A stretch of 64,000 nt of DNA from Patiria pectinifera (Eukaryota; Echinodermata; Asteroidea; Valvatida; Asterinidae): the NCBI GenBank assembly GCA_029964075.1, contig CM057129.1:17165430-17229429 (forward strand). The letters run 5' to 3'. Shown piece by piece: positions 47,251-58,300 of the stretch. How positions within the stretch are numbered: the stretch's first letter is position 1; the number at the start of each line of letters is the position of its first letter. Below the pieces are notes generated by a model. The model did no database searches, was not told where the DNA came from, and saw nothing but the letters and a program-made list of their open reading frames with translations. The translations under genes and the position numbers were made by a program.

Positions 47251-47563
47251 TGAAGTGTCTTTGTTATTCCTTTCGTACGTCATTTTTTTGCTGATTAGCC
47301 TACTGTTCTGTAACGCAGAAGTATTGCTTATGGCACAAAGTGCACTAGGTTGCCGAACATGCCATTACATCACATCAACAACAACAACGCAGAACCACAT
47401 TCATTTAAAACAAACTGGAAACTGTTGTGGACCTCATCTCTGATTAGTCGCAAAAAATCAGACTTTGCTCTATTACTGCTGCTGATAAGTTCTTTAAAGC
47501 CAGAATAATATCTAGACTTTGAATAGACCTCACAGTTTTGTCTTGGCAGATTCGACGAGAAGT

Positions 47564-48376
47564 CTGTAATGATATAAATAATAAACACATTGAATAATTA
47601 GACACTGCATAATTATTCAATACGAGCCTCTTCTCACTCATCTTTCTGCACATTCATTTCGTTCATTCGTGAACCCTTTTTTGGCCGATCATAAATCTAT
47701 AATTCTTCTGGCTTAGATGAAACTATATAAGGTACTGATGACTTGAAATTATATAAAGTGGTGTAGAGTTGGAAGATGAAGAGCTTCTCCAAACCTTACC
47801 TGTGCCATGATGTTGGGATGTAGTGTGGTATGTGGAATGCAAACATGCCCAAGAAGTCAGTGATGCATCAATGCCCGCGCAGGAATAATTATACAAGAGA
47901 TCTGTCTTACTACTCTTGATTGTAATCTACTCGTATTAATATGCTTCATTTTCACCATTTTTCAATAAAGATAACCAATATCTAGGAAAAGCATGATCCC
48001 TTTACGAAAAAGAGTTTTTTCATCTTTTATTTGCAAAAAGAATCCATGGTTTCCTACTGCCACTGTAGCATCCACTGTATTTATAGTGGTTTATATTTTC
48101 AACAGACACGACAGAGGGAACTATGTTCTTTTGGCTATCAAATAAAAAAAAATACGTAAGCTGAAAGGCACTCGCTAATTTTTACCCAGAATGCAGTATG
48201 CATGACACGACCTTTAACAGAACATGCAGAAAGACGAGAGTGAATTTGATGTTGCCAATAACATGCTTAAAAATTGGATTTAAGGTTTGACAAGCTTGTA
48301 GCTATAGCATGTTGATGTACACGTACGTGTTATGTGGAGCTTTTTGGAAAGATTTCCATATCTGGCCAGTGCTAAT
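47564..48376. other. Intergenic stretch between the DUF6589-like gene and NOL6
   Basis: AT-rich, without recognisable repeats or exons apart from the doubtful ATG-GCA-CAG|GTAAGG at 47794-47808 on the minus strand. The promoters of both divergent genes would be expected here or in the next kilobase. Confidence 0.4.
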
Positions 48377-48545
48377 TCTTCCCTTCAGTGACCTATCAGC
48401 CATCAGAAAGAATAGTCTATGTCATAAAAAGTCACACTTGGCAGGGAAATTATTGAAGTATTTACTGAGAAAACACATAGACATTTTCAGACCAGTCTCA
48501 TGGGGTTTGTGCACAGGATGACAAGTGATGGCCAGATATGGGAAT
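48377..48545 (+). repeat. Direct repeat left of NOL6 exon 1 (partner 49508-49672)
   Basis: GACCTATCAGCCATCAGAAA ... ATTTACTGAGAAAACACATA ... TTTGTGCACAGGATGACAAG corresponds to GACCTATCAGCTATCAGAAA ... ATTTACTGAGAAAACACTCA ... TTTGTGCACAGGGTGTCAAG at 49508. Roughly four-fifths of bases agree. Confidence 0.78.
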
Positions 48546-48799
48546 CATTTTAGCTTTGTTATAGATGTTAAAACTGGAGAACCATCATAAATTTGTTGTG
48601 TACTACAAGACCTAAGTTATTGGCAAGTAGTAACTGTAAATTTAAATAATGGAGAAGAATATCATCAAGGTGATTATAATCTATAGTCCGATTGGTTGTA
48701 TAAAATACAAGTATGTTTTCCCAAAGAATATATTTTTTCCACAAATTTGAGAGAAAAAATTACAGGATATATTTGCCTTACTTCAATCTTGCATATTCT

Positions 48800-49215
48800 T
48801 TAACCCTAACCGCCCTGAATCCTTCAAAATCCTCTTTGCCAAAGTGGAGGAATTTGGAGGATTGCAGTTACATGGCAAAAGTGCGTTATTGATTTCATAG
48901 GAAGCACTTTGTCAAGGTCTTGGGCCGGACCTTGTGTTGTTTTTGCTCAGCCATGCCCAAATATAGGCCTGGATTATGCTTGAAATCATCCGTACTGCTC
49001 CAGAATGTCACTGGCCAAAGCCTCAACATATTGACCGTCACTGCTGCAGGATTTTGCAGGATTCAGGCAGTGGTCGCCCCTCCACGGACCATATTCAAGA
49101 AATAATGGAGGAATGTGCAGGATTGAAGCTAAATCCTATTTCCATGAGGCAAATTGGAGGATTTTGCAGGATTGAGGCTACATCCTAGCAGAAAGGCCTG
49201 AGGAGTTAGGGTTAA
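48800..49215. mobile_element. TTAA-bounded MITE next to NOL6 exon 1
   Basis: It opens TTAACCCTAACCGCCCTGAA and its complement opens TTAACCCTAACTCCTCAGG. Both inner flanks carry repeated CAATCCTGCAAAATCCTCC-like words (ATCCTTCAAAATCCTC left; ATCCTGCAAAATCCTCC right). The element ends 86 bases before the NOL6 start codon. Confidence 0.62.
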
Positions 49216-49300
49216 GCAAATATGTTTTGTAATCAAACAGTCTTTTATTTTTTTACATGTGAAACATCGCAACAGCAGATTTTCAAGCATCAGAGGCAGT

Positions 49301-52300
49301 ATGGCACTTCCTCCAACAAAGTCTAGATCCCCGCCCCTCAAGAGGGCCAAGATGAGTAAAGGGGCGCTGTATAAACCACCAACAAGTGAGGAGCTGAACA
49401 CACTGAAGGAAACAGACAACCTATACCGGTCCAATCTGTTCCGTATGCAGGTATGTTGGTAGTTGAGGTCCAACTCTGGATTTGGATTTAGTCCCCTCAT
49501 ATAGCCTGTTCTTGACCTATCAGCTATCAGAAAGTGATAACATGTCCTAAACAGTCAAATTTAGCCGGGAAAATATTGAAGCATTTACTGAGAAAACACT
49601 CAGAATTTTTCAGACCAGTCTCGTAGGGTTTGTGCACAGGGTGTCAAGAGATGTCCAGGTATGGAACTCTTTCTGGAATTTCTATTTGTTACCTCTCTAA
49701 GCAAATTTTCCCGAGGAAAGTATGCCTCAAAAAAAAACTTTCTGAACTATATGTATGTACGGTTATTGTGATGGATGTAGTTTATTTTTTTGCCTTTTTC
49801 TTGTATATTATGAAACCTTGATGTATATCGTTTTGTCAGATGGGAGAGTTGATCGGTGAAGTTCAAGTGAAAGAGACAAGGAAGCAGCTCATCACAAAGA
49901 CACTGCAGGAGCTGAATGACGTACTGATGAACCTGCCATCCCAGGATGTAGATGAGGTAGCTTTATGTGTGCTGGACTGGATTTCACAAAGCACTGCCAC
50001 TCATCGTTATTTAAGTTTCAGTGGTTTAACAGTGAAACTTGCATTGGCTGCTACAAACAATTCTTTAACTTTTTTGACATGGTAGCTGTATGTGCACTAC
50101 GACCCGTTGTAATTCAAAGTTAGGTGGATAAACTTGAAAGTTACATCAGCTGCTACAAAACTGATCCAAGACACTTTTGATGAGGTGTTTGTATGTGCAG
50201 TATGATCGACCATAATTTAAATGTCAGTGGATAACATTGAAGCTTACATTGACAAGACACTTATGAGTGGTCAAATAATAATAATAATAATAAACCATTC
50301 TTATAAAGCGCATTTTACACGGGGTCCCAATACGCTGAACAATTAACAGAGGAAAACACTAACATTGTATATCATTTGCTGTGAACAGATGGGTTTTAAG
50401 ATTAGCTTTGAAAACGTCCAGGTTTGGGGCTTCCTTGATGTGATTGGGTCAACTATCACATAAATATGACAATTAAAGTCATCCTTTACCGACCTCATTA
50501 TTATTGGTAAGTCGTTATGAGAAAAGAAGTTCTTCAAAAAATTATTGTGAAAATATGGTAGTGGTTAGAGTAAAAGAATAGCGACATTGTTTGGATCGTG
50601 TAAAAAGAGTATTTGTAGTACACATGCATTGAAGTTGAAACAAAAAAGAGTCTGAATGTCATTCCGTTACCATGGAGTTGTCCAAATCCTACTAAAACTC
50701 ATAGTGTAAGTAACAATTTTTTTTGTTAAATTTGAACTCTGCACTCAAAATACTTACCAGACTGCTTGACTGAGACAAGACTATACCACACTTGAATTAC
50801 CTTAAAAAAAAAACGACAAGATTGAGCAAGATTTTGCTGATTACAAAATTTCCATCTGGCCTCATATTTTTTGCACAGGTAACAGATTCAGCGTGGTGTC
50901 CAGAGGATGTCAAATGCCCAACCAGCTGGGAACGATCACAGGTCAAAGGTCAGATGTCATTCCACAAGCCAGCCTCGGTGAAGGTGGTCGGCAGTTTCCT
51001 GCTGGACATCCTGACCCAGCCTGACCTCGGCATTGACCTGGCAGTGGAAATGCCTCAGGTAAAGAAACATCAATTATTATTTATTGTTCTCACCAGGTCC
51101 ATTCACAAGTGAAATGTTGATTGGTTAACCCTCCTATTCAAACATACATTCTGTGTCAAGTTGTCTTTGTAGTCATTATCAATCGAGTGACTGTTTTCAA
51201 CAGTTAAGAGCTCCCAGCCTGCATAAAACAGGCTTGACTGGCTGTGACTATTTATGTAACTTGATTCAGCTATGCTTTGACTGTAGGTGATTGATCAGCC
51301 ACCTGTGCCTACCATTTGCCTTTTTTTGTCTGTTGACTGAATTTGACTAGTCATAGTGCTTGCTTGAAATATGATCTGACTCTTAGTTACTAGCCTGTAT
51401 AAAAGCATGGAAAGGCAAGACCACGTATATGACCACACAGCACAGCCTGAGATCGAAAGTGTTTGATTGTGTTATATTGTGCCTTATATTTGTGCATTTG
51501 CTAAACTGTACATGTCTTGTTTCATGGTGTGGGGGTGCTACTCAGAAGTCACTGACCTGAACATGATGCTTCTTCTTAAATTAGAAAGTATTCATAATCT
51601 TGGTTCGCTGTGTATCCCTAACATCCACCCATACAGCTAAAGTATTAATTATTTGGAATATCCCTCTTCTTCCCTGAAGACTGTTACTTATTTTTTTAAT
51701 TTTATTGTTGATAAATGCCTTTCCCTACAAACTGTTGCAGGCTTGCCGACAACCCAAAGACTACCTGAATTTTCGATATCACCACAAGAGGGCGCTGTAC
51801 TGTGCTTACCTGGCCAATCAGCTGAGAGGTCACGCCCTTGTCGAAGAGGTCAAGTACTGTTGGAAGGATGCCAACCACATGAGACCCCTGGTGGTGCTTA
51901 AACTTGCTGGTGAGGATACTCATTTTACTATCAGATTTGTTCTAATTTTGTCGTGAATACACACATTCACTCCAAAATGTGGAGCATCTCTCTTGTCAAG
52001 TTTGTGCTCTTGGTCGTACGTGTCGCCCTTTTGTATCCATTGACCTTACATTTTGTCTTCTGTTTTGTGAAGGAAATGAATGCATACATTCGTTCTGCAG
52101 AAATTAGATGATGGGTCACATGTTAAATCTTATTACATTGTGAACTCAAAGAAATTTGCCATTACCATTGGGGCTCCATGGTCTCAGGATTTTTCCTGTT
52201 TTCAGAAATCCGTTTTGACATCTGGAATCCCTGAGTTTTTACCGTAAAAGTGTTTTTACCTATAGAAAATTTTATAGAACAAAAGAAAGTGGTATTGTAA

Positions 52301-55300
52301 CGGCGCCCCAAAGAGGCCCACCGTCAGTTGGGGGGGGGGGGATTAACTAATTAATCAAAAATACATGGATGTTGATCACAAAATAACCGACAAAGGGACA
52401 AGTATATGCAATATCAGAAAATAGAAATAATGAAAATTTAATTAGCGCTTCTTCGCTTTAAAAATAATTAACCAGGGGAGAGCATGTAAATATGAATGAT
52501 AGAATTTAAATAGTTACTGACAGAGCAGAGTTCAGATTGGCACCACTACGATGCAACACCGTAGTCTACAACCAGGCCATGTAAAAACTACTGGGTGCAA
52601 GGGGGGGGGGGGGGTAATATTGGAACATACTCACAAGACTATCAGACCACTGAACCCTTTGGTGTAATGGTGGTGGTGGTGATGCAAATTAAAGAACACA
52701 GCGTCTGGCACAAAAACGAAGGCCAAATTAAACTAGGCTTCCACCTTCAGCCATACATGTACAGGAACTCAGAAAATATGGAACTAAAATGCACACCACC
52801 ATCCACCACCATGCCCCAGTCGCAAGTCCACGCCCTATTGAGCTTTCAAAGGGGTTTCATAGTGCTGGGTAAAAATATGCATAAGAATTTCAAGATTAGG
52901 CATACTAATGCAGTGTGTCTTTCGTACTGGGAGATACTTGCATACACACCAAGTACAGAGGTATGGGGGCAAGGAACTTATATCCCAGTATTGTGAGAGT
53001 AAACAATAAAGACTACCACGAGAGCTCCATCTGTGGTTTGACTGCAACCCAAATACTATTCTATTGTGGGTTAAAGTAGGTTAAGACTTAAGTCGAACAA
53101 AGTAAGCTCTGAAATAGTTTTGTGGCATTAATCTGACTTGAGAACAGATGTAATACATGACTGCTATGGATTACTGTGGCCAAAGCGCTCTCTATATAGT
53201 TTAAAGGTGCAATTGGGACCATAATAAAATCAAATTTTGTTACAGTATTGTAAATGGTACCTTTAGGCCAACACAAACATATACCATACATTTAGACTCT
53301 ATTTTGCTCTGGTGCTCCAGCGAATTCGCTGCCGATTATTACGTGAATATTTCATTTTCCCTAATAAAGTGGTGTATCTAGTTGTTGGGGGAAAATTTAA
53401 CTAATCAAAAATCTTGAGCAAATCGATCAAGGGAAGGCAGAAAATGTTAAAGTTACTCTTTATTCAGCTACAGTTATTAGTGCATTAGAACATGAATTTG
53501 CGACTGAAAATTTCTTTTCGTTCCTTGGCCTCACAACACCCTCAGCTGCTAGTACTTTGTTAATTCATATTATTATGAAGAAAGGGCAATCTTATTTAGG
53601 ATTTTTCCCGATTTACAGGCAAGACTGTCAAACACGTTCAAGTGAATCTCTATCCATGCCTGCCAGAGGGCAACTTCAAGAAGTCGAGACTGCTACCCAG
53701 TAAAAGCAACATCCGCAGGCAATGGTACACGGGGAATAAGGAAGTGGAAGGTGAGTTCAAACAGTTACTTGAAGATATAGTCCATCATTTGTAATTTGTG
53801 CATTTTGTTCGTTTGAAGCAACAAAAGTGTTCAAAATCTAATGAAGGATACTGAACAACTAACCTGATGAAGTTTCAGCTCAGCTTCAGCTGTATATTCC
53901 GAGAAAAACAGCATTCTAGGATCTCAATTTCAAATCAAAAGTTGCTGATTCATGTTTTGAATTGTTTTGAATTGCAGCTATACGCGATGTCGCGCACTGA
54001 TCCGATGAATTATAGCAACAGCGCGCGCCTGTGCGTCGTGCCAATGCTTGCGCGCGCTGTGCCGAATAACAAAACGAACTACTAATTTAAATTTTCCTAC
54101 GGTGCGTCTTAAGATGCACCGTTGGAAAGGCCTTCTTTCGTTGATTACTTCAAAATGATAGCTTGCCAGAAAGATTAATTTCACAGGGAGTATAGTCCAC
54201 TTACTATCTTTCAACCAAGTGTGTTTTTCAACAATAATGCGCCAGTTACTTTTTCGGATGGCTGCAAATGATGGACTATAGCTTTAATGTATCATGTACA
54301 TGTACATGTACATTCCTTTTTTCCGTGATGATTGAATTTGAATAGTCACATGCTTACTGCTTGTGTCATCTGACTGTTGGTGAGTAGCCTGTGTATTAGG
54401 CAAAGATGGGGAATTTTGACTTTATGTTGTTCAGACAGAAGGAGGCTTTTTAGTTTTGTAATCCTTATCCGTGTAAGCAGGGGTTAAGATGACTCATTAT
54501 TTACCTCAACGTCTGATTTCTATTTTGATTAAAATCTTCTTTTCTTCAGAGACTTTTCCATCAACGCCGCATTACAACAGCTCCATTCTAGCCGATATGT
54601 CCATGGAGAGTCACCTTCACTGTCTGTACAATGCCGCCATGGACTTTGCTGGCTTCAAAGATGGCATACTGCTGCTTAAAGTCTGGCTACGTCAACGGCA
54701 ACTGGATAAGGTCTGCTTCTCAGTTACGCTTGATTCTTTGAACATTTTGAAGTGGTGAAAGTTAGAATCATAGTAATGCAAATAAACTCAGCATTACGGT
54801 GGATATATTGTGATAGTTTTTATGGTTGAATTGAAGGTTCTTGTTGCACAAGCTCCTTGGGTGGTATAATGTCATATTCTGTAAGATGTCCACAGCTGGG
54901 AATATTCCTCTTTCGTGGACATCAAATTACAACCTGCTCCTGAATAGCTAACAGCAACTAATGATGTCATTTATATAGAACTTTGGGGAATTTTGTTAGC
55001 TACTTTTGATGCCCTGTTTGCTACCAAAGACTGTAAATCGTTCCAAATTGACGATGCTTTATGAACAATGATGCAGTTGGAAAAGTTGCAAATTAAAAAT
55101 ATTATGCAAGTGGAATTGCGGCGTGTCAATGTTACACTGCCTGAAACGAGGGCCAGGGAATATCGGCTATTTATATGGGCTATTTGAAAGACCCGCACTT
55201 TCTTCGGGCACTGTGCAGTCGATAGCGGCCAATAACGAGCATGTGTGGTTACGCTTAGCAATTTCTCCTCGCATAATCTTTTAATTTGCAACTTTTCCAA

Positions 55301-58300
55301 CTACATCATTTTTTTATAAAGCATTGTCAATATTGGACGATTTACAGTCATTGGTAGAAAACAGGGTATCAAAATGTAGCTAACAAAGTCATGAGACGAT
55401 CAGATTAAAAATTATGGCCCTTCCAATGAGTGCGAACTTTTTGCATTGTTTATACAATTTCTGCTGTTTCGTGATCCGAGTACTGTGCACATGCCCCAGA
55501 TTACATGATTACCTCAGTAGTGAATACATGTAATTTATTTTATTTGCAGGGAGGGCATGCGTTCAGTGGGTTCATCATGTCCATGCTGGTCGCCTACCTT
55601 CTGTCCAAGCGAGTACTCAACAAGCTGATGAGTGGCTACCAAGTATTCAGGAATGTCGTCCACTACCTGGGTAAGCTAGAAAGATGAATAGTTCATTTGA
55701 CTAAAGCACAGGCCCAAGTCAGCCAGGGTTTATTTCACACAACTGCAATGGATCTCTCTCATAGGATGCGATCTTGGTAAGAAAATTACAGCAGCGTATT
55801 CAACGCAATCAGGTGCGTGTGAGCGCAATGTGCAAAATGATATAAACATGTGTGCGTGTTGCTCGAAATTTCAGCTGATGTGCGTCATGAAACTTTGACG
55901 CCCAAAATTCTGATGCACATGACAATCTGTAGGAAGTGACGTCATTTGAGAGAGACCTATGAACACACAAAAAAACAATTTGTTTAGCCCAGACAAGTTG
56001 TACTTATCAACATTACTTTACTGGACAAAAAGCTGTGTGAAGTATTTGATTCATGAGCGGTTCTCCCAAGTTCTGCTTTTTTTCTGAACAAATCAAAATG
56101 TTCTGCCAAGCAGTTCTAGAGGTAATCATCCTTTTTTTGGAGGGGGAGGGGTTTTGATAAGGATTGACTTTCCATGTTATCGTATCAATAATAATTTTTC
56201 ACCAACTATTTGATCAACAAGGAATATGCTGTTCAAAAATTTCTAAAATTGAAGATAGCGTCACCTTGCCCAGTTACATAGCATAGATCATGCTTTCATG
56301 AATAACCCTCCATAGGTCTTGGTTCTGGGTTCTTGGTTGGTTCTTCTCCTAAATACTCCACGTGGGAGTTTATACAGGAGGCCAGAAACACCGGGGCAAA
56401 CCCCTTCTCTTAGCGATAAGTGTTTACTGGGTTCTTATACGTGCATTATACAACACACGGGACCTACGGCTTAACGTCCCATCCGAAGGACGAAGCAATA
56501 ATGGTTAAGTGCCTTGCTTAAGAGCACAAGTGTCCGCCGGCGGGCTCAAACCCACGTCACTGTTGCCTCTGAAACACCAGAACATGAGTCCGGTGCTCTT
56601 AACCGCCAGGCCATGACACTCCACATTGTAGTCAAGATCTTGTGATTTACATGATGGGACTTGACTACAACTCCCCAATGTTGTAGTCGAGGCACTTGTG
56701 ATGGTTCACAAGTCATACCAAGTTATCCACAACCAAGTCAAGTCAACTCACAAGCTGTTCAAATGAACTATGACAAAGGCATTCCTTTATTATTGTTCAT
56801 CCCATGTTACTTGGGACTGGACTTGTGAATTGACATGTGATTTACTTGTGACCAGACTTGTGGTGCATCACAAGCAGCTTGAGTATAACTGTTCTATTCT
56901 CTGTTCTCAGCTGGTTGTGACTGGACCACTGATGGCATCACTCTTTGCAGAGACACCTCAGATAAAGACCTCCCAGCCATCAAGGAGTTCCATCAGTGCT
57001 TTGATGTTGTCTTCCTGGATTCCTCTGGTTACCTGAATCTCTGCACCAACATGACCAAGGCTACTTTCCAACAGGTAGCATGAACTCTCCAAACCCAAAC
57101 CCTGACAAACCACCCCCAAAAGGTGGTAATGAGAACAAATTACAGTTTTAGAGGTGGGAGGAAAACCCCAGAAGAATATTCTGAGGAACATCCATAAAAT
57201 CAGGTATGGACTGAAATCCCAATCCACATGTGGACCAGGACAGGAATCAAACCAGGGCCACAGCGGTGGAAGGCGAGGACAGTAACCACTGCGCCAACCT
57301 GACTCCCCTATCCAGAGTATTGTAGCTAGAAGCCCGGCTTAACACAACAACATGCAACTCATGAAGCCTACCTACTCTAACAAGATCCATCAGTTAAAAA
57401 ATCTCAAGGCCAAAGTGCCTCAGAGTCTGTGGTTGCCAACTACAGCAGGATACAACTGTGGCATTGTTCAATGAGACTAGTTTTTGTTATCTCAGAATTG
57501 GCAGTTTACGCACTTGTGTTGCACTTTTACACCTGTTGCACTGGGAGTTGAATCTGGCAGGGTTGCAAGGTTAAACTTTCTGCTTCAAAATTTAAAGATT
57601 GCATTCTTACAGAAGAGACTTCCAAAAGTTTTCTTAGACCCATCCAGGATGATTGTACATCTTGTGTCCTTCGGCAAGACTCTTCGCAATAATTGTATCC
57701 CTCAACTCAAAAGAAACATTTTTAATGTTGCAGCCCATTTTTTTGTTCCAAGAAAGAATATTGGCATGACAACTGAGGCTAGTAAATACTCTGAGCATGT
57801 ATCAAATGTGAATTATGAATTTTTGTCAATTGAAACTAGTACTGTTATTAATTTTCCTTCAAGGTTCGTCATGAGGCTAGCCTTGCTAAGGTCTACCTCG
57901 ACGCTCCAACTCTCGATGGATTTGATTGTCTCTTCATGACACCGGTGCCGTTTGCAAGGAAATTCGATCACATCTTTCAGTAAGTTCTTTCTGCAAATTA
58001 TGACGCCACCCTGTAAACCTTTCATTTATTTGCAAAAAAACAAACATTTTCCACACAGTTTTCTACCAATTTGTAAAGGGCAACTACTGTGCAGTATGCC
58101 GCTTTCCATTTCCGCTTTCCGTTACCACGACTCTGTGTAAATCGGCCCTAAGTGTTAACATTAGGAATAAATTTGAAGAGCACAGTAAATCACGCTTATC
58201 AAATCAGAAAAATTTAGAGCAAGTATGTCTGGAAATTTACAAACTCAAAAATTTTACGTGAATCAACAATGTAGCTTGGATGATTTGCGTCAACTGAAGG

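Larger units (their letters stand above)
43695..47563 (-). pseudogene. Decayed DUF6589-like gene with C-terminal PHD finger
   Basis: Exons 5' to 3': about 47410-47563, 46473-46700, 46159-46270, about 45690-46043, 45286-45540, 44820-45168, 44422-44588, 43953-44300, 43695-43773. Phases join at most junctions. Segments recall DUF6589 proteins known from cnidarians and echinoderms: RYYSGFKELISSSNRAKSDF, QKQRTAMVGTIASVL, GYSLCFDNVNHFITARHQ, GLEPCVQEWHKQV, GRNIAMDLQ. Across two exons lies a PHD finger: CPCCVCKDY, then [20 protein letters not shown] and [10 protein letters not shown] (C4-H-C3 ligands present). About three breaks interrupt the reading frame, so it looks inactive here. The family's function is unknown to me; the PHD finger suggests chromatin binding. 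A possible first exon (Met-Ala-Gln, 47800-47808) does not match the phase of the next. Confidence 0.62.

Noticed and set aside
52270-53050. Possible long retroelement terminal sequence in NOL6 intron 4
   Set aside because: Only base composition and one suggestive edge support it. There is no second terminal copy and no coding remnant, so I leave it unnamed.
57484-57939. 151-codon open frame before NOL6 exon 57864-57979
   Set aside because: It overlaps the exon in a different frame and has no recognisable domain; the exon itself is supported by homology and phase.
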